DNA from: Thelephora terrestris
Lineage: Eukaryota > Basidiomycota > Agaricomycetes > Thelephorales > Thelephoraceae
Assembly: GCA_015956445.1 (NCBI GenBank)
Contig: WIUZ02000005.1
Span: 186,001-250,000 of the forward strand
DNA length: 64,000 bases
Reading direction: 5' to 3'
This document shows positions 11,416 through 23,583 of the stretch, in pieces. A program made the translations under genes and the position numbers. The notes under the pieces are model-generated. The model had not been told where the DNA came from. It ran no database searches and saw nothing but the letters and a program-made list of their open reading frames with translations. Numbering within the stretch: position 1 is the stretch's first letter; every line of letters begins with the position of its first letter.

Positions 11416-12836
11416 TCATGCCTTGTCCAAAGCTTTGCGAGAATCAGACCAATGTCCAAGCGTCACCGTCTCTTCATCCGCTTCATCCTTCATTTCAAGG
11501 ATCGTCGTGAGTCTATGCGCCTCTTCATCACCTCCATCATCCAAATTCTGCGCGTGTGGCGCCTTGGGGGCTGCATTCTCCGTGTTCTTCACCCATGTAT
11601 AATACCTAAAATGACTTAGCACCCTGATGCTTTTCGACGTTCGACGGGGAGTCACTCACATCGTTCCGCCGCAGATGACGAGAATCGAAGTGGCCCGGTT
11701 ACTGTGCAATCATCGTATGTCAGTTCCATCAGATCGGTCCAAGTAGCTTAGGCCGCGCCAAGAAACCACGTACACTGTAAGGATGTCGCTGAACAGCCAA
11801 ACACCGAGGACAGTCTGCAAGACGGATCTCGCGGCCTACGATGAAACAAACGTTAGAACACGGGTGCCAGTTTCCGTTGAACACTTACGCTCGAAAACAT
11901 GTGGGTGATTGGAGACGTGATCTTGATGCTCAACAGGCCGGCGACACACAGGAGGAAGCCGAACACTCCGGTGGTCAATGTGCCGTACGCAAACGTTCTG
12001 CCGTCCCACTCCGGGGTGCGGGTCAGATCAACGAAAGTCCCCAGTTCTCCGTTCAGCAGAATGAATGGCGCGACCATCACCGTGGAACCCAAATTCGTCC
12101 AGTACGCCAATTCAATCGTAGAGTTGTTGCAGTATGGGAGAGAAGACTTGATTAACACCGCATGAACCGCGATGAAGAGCGAAGACAGCATTCCGTAGAT
12201 GAGAGAGATGACTGATGGCGAAGCGGACGCGGGGAGATCTTTATTTGGACTGATTCCGGTCAAGAAACCCAAGGTGACGATTCCGGCTGCAATGAACACC
12301 CTGCCAGAAGGCCTCGCGTGCGTATGAATGCACGATACACCGATCGTCAACGGCAGAACCATCCCGCGCGCGATTTGGAAGAAAGATGCTTCCACGCCTC
12401 GGAGGCAAAGCGTGTTAAACACCAGTCCGACGATGTTCACCGTCACGACCGGCGTCAGCTTCTTCGCCGTGTGAGCGTCGAGCTTCGGTATTTGGACTTT
12501 GGTGCTCATGAAGCTCGCGCCGTGGAGGAGGATGACGGCGATGATGAGTTGGATGCCCAAGTACAGGAGCGGGAGATCGGGGGCAGCGTTAAGCACAGCT
12601 TTGTTGCTAAGAGACGTATTTCGATCAGCCCTCCATGTCTTGATGGTCGGAGAAACAGGTTGTAGGGGGGACTTACACGAAAACCATCTGCAGAGGGCGA
12701 ATACGCAGCAGTGAGAGCCCGCTTTGCTGGAGAGAGAGATAGGACGACGTACAATAAGCGCAGATGTCATGTAGAAAGACACGACCGCGGCGACCTTGAC
12801 GTTCTGGGGGGCATCTTGGATGAGGGAGGGGGACAT
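11416..12836 (-). CDS. Nucleotide-sugar / GDP-fucose-type transporter (SLC35C / TPT family)
   Basis: Six exons (12753-12836, 12677-12687, 11889-12606, 11774-11835, 11660-11701, 11416-11605) give 368 residues in one frame. About ten hydrophobic helices are visible. Family landmarks are the N-terminal NKAVLNAAPDLPLLYLGIQ, the central FNTLCLRGVEASFFQIARGMVLP, and the C-terminal SIKITSPITHMFSSAARSV plus GGTMYYTWVKN, a layout shared with SLC35C1/SLC35C2 proteins that carry GDP-fucose (or related nucleotide sugars) into the Golgi/ER. The hydrophilic tail of about 50 residues is acidic and variable. Exon 2 is only 11 nt. It is transcribed away from a putative O-fucosyltransferase gene across a shared 345-bp promoter, which favours but does not prove a fucose role. 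Confidence 0.78.
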
Positions 12837-13181
12837 GGTTCAGAGCGTAACCGTCGACGAGGGAGGCGGTTGAGCGTGCCTGCAATTCTATCTTGGTCCA
12901 TCGTTCTTTAAACGGGAGTGAGAAATGTTTCAAATTATCCCTGAATCGGGGGTGACCGGGGTCCCGCTTCCCAGGGTTTGTGATTGATACATAAATTCGG
13001 AATTTTTCCAGAAAATCCAAATAAAGACGGAGGACTTTTTGATCTGCGTTCCGTCCCCCCCTTGTCATGTCAGCTTAGGGTACACACGCACACGAGGCAA
13101 AGCTCACTACACACACAACAGCGCTATATCCCCTCTCCTTCTCTCCGCCTTCCACCCTCCCCCCCTCAATCCTCCCCGACG
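12837..13181. promoter_or_regulatory. Shared promoter of transporter and O-fucosyltransferase-like gene
   Basis: The two start codons lie 345 bp apart and face away from each other, so this interval must hold both promoters. The plus-strand half is rich in C/T stretches (13130-13180), typical of fungal promoters without strong TATA. Confidence 0.6.
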
Positions 13182-15088
13182 ATGAGCACCATATCTCGTA
13201 CCTCGGAGGATTCCCTCCTAAGCGATAAAGAATATCTCGACACTGGCTCCCTCCCTTTCCCATCTCAGCTCAAATCGTTCGGGAAGAAGAGACGTGCACT
13301 CCTCGCCACAGCCACCCTCGTGTCCTTGCTGTTCCTTACCTCCTATCTGACCCTCCAGTATCGGGCGTCTGATTGGTTTGGCGACGATCTCAAGCCCATC
13401 CCTTTCACGCCCGAAGCTGCCAACGGCGAGGAAGAGTTCCCGTCAAATTTCACATATCCTCCCGAGCGTTCTTCCTACGTGGGCGTGCGCGGTCCACCTA
13501 CCCCGCTTTTCAGAGGTACGCAGTTTCCCTGGCCCTTCAAATGAGGGGTTCCCGCTCACAAAATATAGATAATCTATTACCTGACGCACAATACCTCACC
13601 TCCTGGCCGTCTGCTGGATGGAGTGAGTCCTGTTGTTTGTCTAGCCCTTGACCTTTTTGTTAACCGTTATCGATGTGTTCGTGTATGGCGTTTAGCGAAC
13701 GACGTGATGGCCTTTGTAAGTCCACCTCCGTTGACCTCTACCCTCTAAACCCCGTTTTCCCCGAGCTTGATGCTGAAACGTTCAAACCAGGGGAACTTGG
13801 TTTATTTGGCACTCATTACGGATCGTATCCCGGTACTGCCCAAGTTTACACCTTCCCACGTCTTGATGGACGGAAGTGTCGGTGACCTCCCGTTTGGCGA
13901 AGTCTTTGACATCCCCCTACTTTCGTTGCTCATAAAGTCTCCCGTTCTCGAATGGAGGGACATCAAGATCGACGAATCGCCTGCTTTGGAGACCATGGGT
14001 TGTTGGGCTATTTGGTCCGCGCAGCAGCCTTTCGAACACGCTCCTCGCGAAGGATGGTTTCCCCGTGGCGCCGGATTGGGTAGGTTTCTACTTTTATTCC
14101 TTGTTCATTACTCATCTGATTTTGTTCAGACGTCTCGTTTACTCAACCACCCCCTTGGATCCAGGCGAGCCCTTACGGCAAAACCGCTCGTTTCTGGGAT
14201 CTTGCCCGGATCAGCTTCCCCGACGCCCGCCGAGAGTGGCTGCATAGTGGCCAACCCATCGAACAGACTCCCTCAAACGCTCTCGGCGTTGTCGAGGATC
14301 CCGACCAGCAAATGCTTTGCATGGACTACCTGTTCTACGTTGGCGCTGTATCCGTATGTAACATCGTCGGTCTTGGAGAGGCCCACCCTCTGACCCTTTA
14401 TCCTACAGGAAGGTGAATATGACTACGACTTCGCCCCCGCGTGGAGATACGCCGTAACCCACATGCACTGGACCGAGCGCCTAGAATCCATTGCCGAGTT
14501 GTATCTCAGGGCTTCATTTGGCCTCGAGTCCGATCAGCCAATCCCTCCGGTGAGTCGAATTCAAATACATCTCGCTTGTAACGACGCGTCTCTGATCGAT
14601 GTACAGTACATAACCATCCACGTGAGGCATGGGGATTTCAGCAATTGGTGCAACGGCAATCCTGTTGAGGAGTGTTTCGCGCCTATCCCCGTCATCGCCC
14701 GCCGTGTTAGGGAGATCCAGGAGGAGCTGTCTATCAAGTATATTGGTATGAACGTCAGGCATGTTATTATGACCAGCGACGAGAGAGACGAGGAATGGTG
14801 GGATTTGGTCAAGGCACAGGGTTGGTACAGGCTCGACCACACTAATACTGGCACCGAATACGGCAGATGGTTCGTACTCTCGTTTCTCTTTCCCTTCGCA
14901 CCCGAGCTCATCTGCCCTTTGTAAGGTATCCTGTCATCATCGACGCTGTTGTTCAGTCCAACGGCATGGGCTTCGTTGGCACCGAGCTGTCTACTTTCTC
15001 CACCCTCGCCCGCCGCCGAGTGGAGGACTGGCAGGCAGGCGTCACAAGGACCGTCAAGTGGGGATACAAAGGCGCCGATGACCACTAA
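13182..15088 (+). CDS. Putative GDP-fucose O-fucosyltransferase-like type II membrane protein
   Basis: Eight exons (13182-13515, 13569-13622, 13696-13715, 13791-14079, 14130-14353, 14409-14549, 14607-14869, 14926-15088) join without a stop to 495 residues. A cytoplasmic N-tail of about 38 residues is followed by one membrane helix (about 39-59), giving a Golgi type II topology. The catalytic part shows TSWPSAGWTNDVMAF, then a nucleotide-sugar-binding-like motif ITIHVRHGDFSNWC, HVIMTSDERDEEWW and a terminal GMGFVGTELSTFSTLARRRVEDW. These motifs are conserved in a basidiomycete group assigned to the O-fucosyltransferase fold. The exact acceptor is unknown. The divergent neighbour is a GDP-fucose-type transporter. 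Confidence 0.72.
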
Positions 15089-15380
15089 AATCTCGACTTT
15101 TGTTTTCTACCTCGCCGGAGCCCTTTCCGTTGGGTTCTGTTGAAACGGATGGACTTTTCACGCATTTTCTTCATTTCGGTAGTACTACAGGCACACTTTC
15201 TTTCATGGACTAACGATATCGGTATATACTGTTTTCTCTACCCACCTTCGGTGGTCACCTTTTTATACGAAGTAGTACACGCCCCTTTGCTCACGGGCCA
15301 TTCATGTTGCGCGTACACATGTACCCAATGAAATATATCATGATACTTCACTCGGTCTTGGCTCTTCCGGTGACCGCGGG

Positions 15381-17697
15381 ATGAGCGGAACTCGGGTTCG
15401 GAGTGATCGAGAGGTCGGACCTTTGCCACAGATGCAGACTTCTAGCCGTGGACTGACCATCAAGCAGTACCAACCAGCGATCCAACCAATCTCGGTCACC
15501 ACTGGTGCTACCATTCAACCTATTGCGAGTGTTGTTACTGGGTCAAATGTTAAAGACGATTACGAAAGTGCGTGGTCTGCTTTTTTAGGACCGATGCCGA
15601 CGCCCCTTCACCACTTTAATCTCCATCGCGTCTTTAACCTTCTAACCTACCGAAATCAGGATGGTACGTCGAGCCGTCACCAAAAAACCGGATGATGCTC
15701 TCCTTGCGATCCGGCATTCCTGAAGAAGTCAGCTGGGCCCTCGATCGACTCTTACGGCTCTGCTCCAACGAGAAGTTCCTGCTGAGCGCGATCCCTGGAC
15801 TCACCGACGCGTTGTTCGCGTGGCCGGAGTGGTACGTCGAACGAGCGGTGCTGGACAAGATATCTGCCATGGAAAACCCGCCTCGCGTCGCTGGTGTGCC
15901 CGGCCGAGGGAGAGGACACATCGTGCCCTCGCGGATCGAAGGTGTCACGAAGAAGTCGAAGAAGAGCCGGATGTCGGGGTTGTTCGCGGACGATCCGAAG
16001 GAGGTTATCAAGCGGAGGCATGCCCTAGAGGCGATTACGATTCTGAGGACCGCGACGGCGTATAACGACGCGAACGTGCAGGAGTTGTTGGATAACGCCC
16101 GGTCGAGGACGCTCATACTCTCTGCGTTGCATCAGTTGGACTTGGACTCGGACGAGAACGAGGAGTTTCTGGTGAACGTGCTGGAGATTTTCCATGATTT
16201 GAGCAGCGCGGGGTTGACGCTTCCGCCCACGAACGCTCCCTTGACCGCGAACCCGACCCCGGCCGTCATGGCGATCCTGAAAGAGACTTCGAACAGGTCG
16301 CTCATAATAGCCTCCTTCCAACTTTTGGCTTTGCTCTTCTCCTACCCCGCAAACGTGGACCACATCACGCCAGACTCGCCGGGCCTCGAAGCCGCGATCC
16401 GGTACCTCCCCCTCTTCACGATGGACAAAGAGCTTGTGGACGCCGCGTTGAGTTTCCTGTACGCCCATTTGGCTTGCGCGCCGATGGCGAGGGCGTTTTT
16501 GTTGCACCCGAAGATGCCGAGCACGTTGAGGGTCCTGGTGTCGTTGCTGGTGAAGGAGCGGGTGGAGGAGGTGGTGATGGTGGATTTGTGTCCGCCGCCT
16601 GCGGTCGCGTTGGCTGTGCCGCCTGATACTGTAAATTTGGTGTTGGGACCGGAGGAGTTGGAGACGTTGGGGAATTTGGAGGAGCCAAAGAGGTGCTATG
16701 AGTGGTCAGTTTATTCCCCCCCTTCTTTTCGAGGTTGGATTTTTTTGTTGACGATCGGATGTCTTCGTACAGGATGAAAGCCATGTTTGTGCTGAACCCT
16801 GAAGGCGAACTGACTCAGGTGGAGTTCTTCCAGTTGTACAACTCGACGTTTACGCCCTTCATGGAAGCGAGCGCGCTTCTCGCCCCCGCGGACGTCATCA
16901 AGAACGTCAACGTCGTCTACCCCTCTGCACAAGCCCTCCTCCTCCCAGGACCACCTCAAAAGTTCGTCGTTCGGGGCGTTGCCAGGAAGCAGGTCAAACT
17001 TCCGAATCAGGACAGGTATAAGTGCCAATGGGATCGCGGTCAGTGTCCGAACCCGTTCGGTGCCCAAAACCCGGGAGATCTGTACGACCACATCTTGTCG
17101 GTTCATATCAACGGTGGAGACTCGGCGTCGGGACTTTATGGTTGCCTCTGGGCGACCTGTGCGCAAGGGCACATGACGTTGAGGCACCTCCGTTCGCACG
17201 TGCTGACTCACGTACCCCTCACCCAACCGTTCCCGAAACATTCGTCGCAGAGCGACGTGGTGACGCTCCCCGATCCAGGCCATCAGCACCCCGTAGACGA
17301 CCCGACGAAACGGTCGATCGTCCCGCCGAGAGAGTTCTTCGTGCCTTCGTCGAGGATGACGAAGGACCCGCCGCCGATGGCGCTTACCGCGTTGTTGTGC
17401 GTCAGAGTGTTGTTTAGGACGGCGTTTGCGTCTGCGGAGGCTGCGCCGAGGGCTGATGATGACCATTTTGGGTTTCCGGGGGTTGTTGATGATCAGGAGG
17501 ATGGGCAGCCTGCTCAACAACAGCAACAGCAACAACAGGTTAGGGATGCGCAGACGGAGGATAGTGAGAGGGAGGGGGAGTTGAGGGGGAGGAGGACATT
17601 TGGGAACGTGAGGGAGATGTTGAGTGAGGTGAGGATTAGGGACGAGACTTTGATGGGGTGGGTTGTGGAGATGGTTACTGCTGGGACGTCTGGGTAG
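15381..17697 (+). CDS. RSC9: RSC9-like chromatin-remodelling complex subunit
   Basis: Three exons (15381-15567, 15660-16704, 16773-17697) give 718 residues. The RWYVEPSPKNRMMLSLRSGI block opens an armadillo-like helical region (residues about 60-420). After it come a RFX-like segment with MKAMFVLNPEGELTQVEFFQLY and a C2H2-type zinc finger, CQWDRGQCPNPF..LYDHILSVH (residues about 495-525). A short polyglutamine run (CAA/CAG repeat near 17514-17536) precedes the conserved tail. Rsc9/ARID2 proteins are subunits of the nuclear RSC/PBAF remodeller. The first ATG in frame at 15381 was taken as start; an extra 5' exon cannot be excluded. The complementary strand carries a long open frame over exon 3, which is a composition effect. 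Confidence 0.72.
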
Positions 17698-18245
17698 GAA
17701 ATACAATGGCTATCGCTTATCAGAGCTATCGTTCACTTCTCCTGCGCCACCATCGTGGCCGGGTTGAGTGGGGGCTGGGTACTACTCGGGGACAGCCAGG
17801 ACGGGTTTTACACTCTGATACGTCCTACACTGGCTAGATTCCTCCGCTACCAATGGTCATCGTCACTTGGCCTGGGACGAAGTCCTTCACATTTGAGGCT
17901 TCATCTAAAAGCAGCCGTAATCCCACGTCTCGTCGATGGTATGAAAACTAATCGGTCGGTGCTTGGCGTGAAAGTTTTGTCATTTATGAACGTGTGGGGT
18001 CAATTCGCTTCAAGGAAAGCACATTTGTGTGAACGTGCCCTGGTAGGGTCTCTCCGAATAGCATGAGCGAACTGTAGTTCTGCTGAAGTGTACATATCTC
18101 ACTTAGGCGTTGTACGAGGTCAAACGAAATTCAACTCAAGACGCCCCTGATGAAAGAGTAGATGGCTCCGGAAAATGAAATGAAGTGTTACTACTATACA
18201 CACAAAACAACTCACGTTTACAGAACATGCATACATTACAGGACT
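17698..18245. other. Intergenic region between convergent genes
   Basis: Holds the 3' ends of the RSC9-like gene and the NLR gene. No gene, repeat or RNA is apparent. Confidence 0.5.
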
Positions 18246-21200
18246 CTATGGAAGGGCCATATGACCGAAATCAAGAATCAACACCTCCTCAGTGTCGGAA
18301 ATCTTCTTTTGGTCGACCACAAAAAACTCTGTCCCGTCCTTCGATATTCCGAGGTGATAGGATCGAGCATACTCAAGGTCTCCCGGGAGGATGCATTTTC
18401 CCTGGAGCCCAATCCCTGTCTTAACGTCCCATTTGGAGATCTTCCAGTGAACAGGATTAAAAACGTAATGTATGGTGATCAATATGTCGTTAACCAGCCG
18501 AGCAGCGCCCAAGGTTTTTATTCCGGGGATTCGGAGGAGGGTTTTGGAGAGACCGGTTGTCAGGTCCCAGCAATCGATGGTTCCGGTTGAGTCAGCGGAG
18601 ATGGCGAACCCCTCCTCTTGTAGAGAGGTGTATACGATCCCAGCCTGGCGGCCCTGGCCCGATCCTCTGAATTTTGTATTCTGGGTGCTTGAGCCAGGGG
18701 GACCACCATCCATCCACAGGAATCTGACCCTTCCATCATGATGCAATGAGACAAGGGAGGAGGAGTATGCGATAGAGGAGATGTCGCTGGCGCCGGGAAT
18801 GAAGGTCTCAACGAGGCGACCGCGAGGGAAACTGGTGATGTTCCAAACATAGATGATTTCACCAGCAACACCAGCTACAAATTGGTCACCGGGGGAAAAA
18901 CAACAACGACTGAAACCATGAGTAGGGGGGGAAAGAGTGGCAACGATCGTTTCAGACACTGTGTCATAGACTGTGGCGACGCTGCTGTGACATACAACGA
19001 AGTGTTTTCCATCCGAGGAGAAGGCGATGTGATGACCGGCAATTGTGGATCCGGTCTCAGTGCGTTTCAGGATGTCCCACTGCTTGAAAACGCCACTAGA
19101 TGTGTACATAAAGCGTCCGTGGACTGCAGAAAGGAAGGCGAGGCAGGGGACTTCGCCTAGTCTTCGGGCGGTATTTATGATCTGGCACTCTCGCGTCCTG
19201 ACGTCCCACAAGCGAATGATACCGGTGGGAGAGCATGAAGCGACAGTAAAAGTGCCTGGCGAAAGAGACACAATGTGAGCACTGTCCTGGAATGTCTTCA
19301 CTACCCCACCAGTCTGGATATCCCACAGTTTGATCGTGTCGTCTTCGCTTCCGGATACGAGTAGCGATCCATCGAGTGAAAAGGCGAGGGTCCCCACTTT
19401 CTTCGTATGCCCGGAAAGCACTGACCTGCTGGACCCTGTGATTGCGTCAAGGATGATGATGCTGCCGCCAGAATCCAGCCCAACCGCAATGGTGTCCTTC
19501 CAGTGCGCGAGGGACGTTGCACGGTGGTGAAAGGAAACCACACGAGTGCACATCCCCCATTTGTCCGGGCGCCCTCTAACAACCCTGACCTCTTTTACGG
19601 ACTCTGGGGTATAACACTTGTGGAGCCAGGATGAGGAAGGGCAAAATGGGAGGATGTGACGATATAGGTTCATAGGGGAGTCACGGATACTGTCGAAACT
19701 TGACAAGATGAGACGCTGGCTATCATTGACCCATTCGCACGAGACTCCTGTCTGTACATGCATGAGTGTGCATTTTAACAGATAGCCTACACGACTCACC
19801 AACAGGTACCATTGATCTATGTCATGGAGGGCGTAAACACCAAGGTCGAGATGACCCATGAGGCTGAGGACCTCGATCCAAAACAGTAGATTGATTGTAA
19901 AGAATTCTTCAATTGCCACTTTTACTCGTTTGACATGAGGTCCACTGCCAGGAGTTACTGAGAGGTGCTTGGTCCAGAATCGACACGCATACTCCAGCGA
20001 GCTTCCGATAAAGGATTTCCTGCGGTCGGGCAGGTCCTTGACTTTACTGAGGGGGCGACCGTCCAAGCGACCAATATCCTTCCTCAGCCTCTCCTTCATC
20101 AGGTCCAGACATGAGAATAAGATAGTGACGTGGTGAGCCGGGGAGTCAATGAAGAACCTTCTGTCTTCGCATCTTCCCGGGTCGGTGAGGAAGTCGGGGA
20201 GGGATTTATGGAAAGTACGGATAGGATCAGCCTTACTTTCCGGGATGAGTAGAAGAGAGTGGAGGGAACGTAGAGTGTTGGAGATACGAGACGGCGTTCC
20301 ATAATTTTTGAAGAGTTCCGAAAGTGTTTTCCTTGAAAGAGGGTAGAATACCAATAGAACCGCCCCAACTACCAGCTTGAAACGGGAGTAAAGCTCCTGT
20401 GCTTTCGGGTCTGCACCTTGGAATGCTTGTTCCAGCACCTGGGTGTAGAGAAGATCGATCCCCGACTTTCCTTCGTGGACAGTGCTCTGGGGGAGTGAGA
20501 TGATGAGAGCCAGTCTCTCGGTGGGGAGATCATATGGAGATGTGATGAATTTGACAACGGTTGAGGCATATATGAAAAGCCCGGCTGACTTTCCGCAGAG
20601 AATATCGATATCGTGTGAACTTGGCCAACTTTCCGTGAAGTCGCAGTCACTTCGGGTTTTGGTTGTTTCGGCTAGTCGGGTCTCTAAGAACAGCTTTATG
20701 TCAGCGTCGACGGAGGAGCGTTCGACGTCGTGGAGCTTGAGGACTTCAGTGATAGGTCGAAGCAGCTCCAGTCGGAATCCCGTGCGAATCCGGGGTTCTG
20801 GGCGGCCCGTGATGAAGAATTTGACCCGTGGGATCTGATCCACGTATCGGGAGAGCACAGAGAGGATGGCGGACGCGGGTTCTTCATCTCTGCATTCGTC
20901 AAGGGCCTCAATGATGATGAGGCTTGGGATACGGGTAGCTTTGAACGGTCCGATGATAACCTTCTCCAGCTGTGAACAGAGAGACTCTCGTCCGATCCCG
21001 GGGTTGGCCCTCAGGACCGGAAGTAACTTCTTTCGGAACTTTGGGTACCGGTAGGCGAGTTGGAAGGCGAGGGTAGGGAAGATATTCTGGATATTGCTCC
21101 TGTCCTCGAAATCTCGTGAACAGAAGAAACTGGCCCCGAGCTGTCCGTCCGCAAAGCTATTCTCAGCGAAGGTTTGGGCGATGGTCGACTTCCCAGTCCC

Positions 21201-23189
21201 CGCGAGACCGTTCAGCCAGAAAACGCGCTGGTCCGCTCCATCTGCCAGCCAACATTCAATTTGCCACAGCACATCCTTCCTCGTTCCTCTCAGGCACCCC
21301 TGCCTGTTCCCAGAGAGGTACCCAGCATCAATAATGTGATGCATCCCGTTGAGGAGAGTAAGATCCGCTGATTCCTATCCGGGATCCTCTCAACACGGAT
21401 GAGGGAAGTTGAAGGGGTGAGACTCACGGCGATCCGACAACTCTTGTCGTAGATATCTTGTTGTAATGAAGTCTGGCTCGAACATCAGAGGCTGTGGCAA
21501 TGTGACTCAGCGACATACAAACCTGATACTCCATCATCGCATCGCGAATGTCCTCCAACAAACCTCTAAGTTTATTGGCACTCTCGACGCTGTTTAGGAG
21601 GTTCTTAACCTTCCCTTGTCCCGCTAACAACATTAGATCCAGATGAACACCCTCCAACTTTCTAGCCATTCCCACGTGTTAGCCTCGCTTCTGCATATTT
21701 AGGAATGTGCTCACTGTTCCAATCTCTTTCTCCTCAGTTCCTCCCTTTGATCACCCTTAGAAACAGACGCGCAAAGTGATTCAGCTAGCGACCTGACTCG
21801 AGGCGCCAAGGATTCTATCGCCTGTATGTTTCCTTCCACTCGCTGGGATAATTCTAAGCACTGTGATTCACTACATGTGGGAGGCGAACCACACCTCATA
21901 ATTATCCAGAATAGAGCAGAGACCTCCGGCGACAGATTTGAGGGGGGGGAAGGCATCTGCTGAGTCTCTCACGGTGCGGAGAAGAAACTTGGCGGTGGCA
22001 GATACAGTAGATTTCCAGTCCTCTCTGCCATCACCCATCCGCTGGTTTCTGTCGCGAGGCGCTCCACCACGACCAGGATTGGTAAAGTCATCTGTGGTAG
22101 CCAAAGTGTTTGTTAGAAAATAACGTGAACATACGAGGCTCACGTACCGCTGGATCCTCCGACGCGTAGATTGGCGTCCTCGCTGTCTCCTACGGTTCCA
22201 AGGAGGGGCTTTGGCCGTCGAAGCGAATAATTTGGCCCGTCCCTCCTGGTACCAGCCGCACTTCTTTCTGGTTTAGACACATTTGGTTCGCGGTGCTCTC
22301 TGCTGTCGCTCCCAGTGTTCTTCTGGTTCTTACCATGAGGCACACCGCCACGATCAGGTTTTATAGTGTCATCTGCGTCCGCCAAAGTAATCGTTAGAGA
22401 AAGTAGGGTAAAACCACGAAGGTTACATACTCTCGGATTTCTCAACGCGTGGATTGACATTCTCGCCACCTAGTTCTCCGGTGCGGGGCTTTGGCTGCCG
22501 ATATGAACTCGTTGGCCCGACTCTCTTGGTACCAATTGCACTTCTTTCTGGTTTGGATTCACTTTCCTTCAACTCCCCTCTGCTATGATTCGCAGCGTTC
22601 TGCTGGTTCTTGCGACGAGACATACCGCCTCGATCAGGGTTGGTAAAGTTCTCTGCGTCGGCCAAAGTGGTTGTTAGAGAAAGTAACGCGGACATACGAG
22701 GATCACATACCGCTGGATCCTCCAACGCGTGGGTTGACATCCCCGCCGCCTACCTCAACTCCGATGCGGGGCTCTGGCCGTCGATGTGGATTTGTTGGCC
22801 CGGCTCCCCTGGTACCAACCTCAGTTCTTCCCGGTTTAGATACAGTGGATTTCCAGTCTTCTCTGCTATCATTTGTAGCGTGCCGCTGGTACTTGCTAGG
22901 AGGCACACTGCCACGATTAGATTTTGTGGTGTTATCTGCGACGGCCAAAGTAATCGTTAGGGGGAGTAACATGCATCGACGAGGCTTGCATACCGTCGGA
23001 TCCTCCAACGCGTGGATCGACATTTCCACTGTCTTCTATAACTCTGAGCTGGGGCTTTGGCTGACGACGTGGATTGGTTGGCACAGCTCTCCCGTTGCCG
23101 GCCTCATTTCTCTCTTGTTCAGGTCTGCTCCGTGATAGTCGGGCCTTGGCCTTCTCTTTCAGTCTAGAGATAGAGTCTCGAAGGCCCAT
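18246..23189 (-). CDS. NLR-like STAND protein: repeat N-terminus, NACHT, WD40
   Basis: Nine exons (22994-23189, 22711-22935, 22431-22652, 22148-22372, 21895-22091, 21715-21842, 21523-21661, 21428-21472, 18246-21374) close exactly into 1501 residues. The N-terminus (MGLRDSISRLKEKAKARL) leads into about four copies of a 75-residue hydrophilic repeat, one per exon. A helical linker (KLEGVHLDLMLLAGQGKVK) precedes the NACHT NTPase: P-loop GLAGTGKST at residues about 515-523, Walker B IIIEALDEC at about 612-620, sensor FFITGRPEPRI. The C-terminal half holds diverged WD40 blades (VLSGHTKKVGTLAF, DDTIKLWDIQTG, STGTIDCWDLTTG). Fungal NACHT-WD40 proteins of this kind (HET-E/HET-D relatives) act in non-self recognition; which signal this one reads is unknown. 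The first acidic residue of Walker B, usually Asp, is Glu. The frame is intact. Confidence 0.85.
22148..22993 (-). repeat. Tandem exon-intron repeat array in the NLR gene
   Basis: Exons at 22711-22935, 22431-22652 and 22148-22372 (225, 222, 225 nt) are homologous and phase-1 symmetric, each coding about 75 residues with the pattern NPDRGG..KNQ, SKPERS..GTR, RRPKP, NPRVGGSSG. The 58-, 58- and 58-nt introns before them (and the 56-nt one after) are homologous too, with the same donor GTATGT and acceptor GACGCAG. The repeat unit is thus about 280-283 bp of exon plus intron. Partial copies are fused to the first exon (22994-23189) and to exon 5 (21895-22091). Confidence 0.88.
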
Positions 23190-23583
23190 ATCGGTGCCAG
23201 ATGTACGATTGATAACAGAGGTGATTCACTGCCAAAAGAACGCCCGTTGAGACATGTGCGCGAGCGCCGGCGTGCTTTTCCACTGTTCTCAAGACTGAGA
23301 ATCTTCGCGGATTCGGGCGGATTTTTGAAGTCACTTCTGCGCCCAGAGTTGACTAGTAACTTGTAATTCTACTTTGCCGCCTTCCCTTTCATCTGATCAT
23401 AATTATCCTTGTCACCGGGACTAAGCACGCTATAATTATCCTTAGACCACCCCCTTCCTCTTATCGGTACGCAGATGTGAACTATTTTGGTCGCGTTCGG
23501 CATGTGATGCTGAGAGCCTGTCGCCCTTTTCGTGTTTTCTCAAACAGATTCCTCAGGTCATTCTACCTCTGTTGCCGCATTTG

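Noticed and set aside
16711-17706. 331-residue open frame antisense to the RSC9-like exon 3
   Set aside because: It mirrors a real coding exon, is rich in Arg/Pro/Leu from complement codons, and has no family resemblance or introns of its own.
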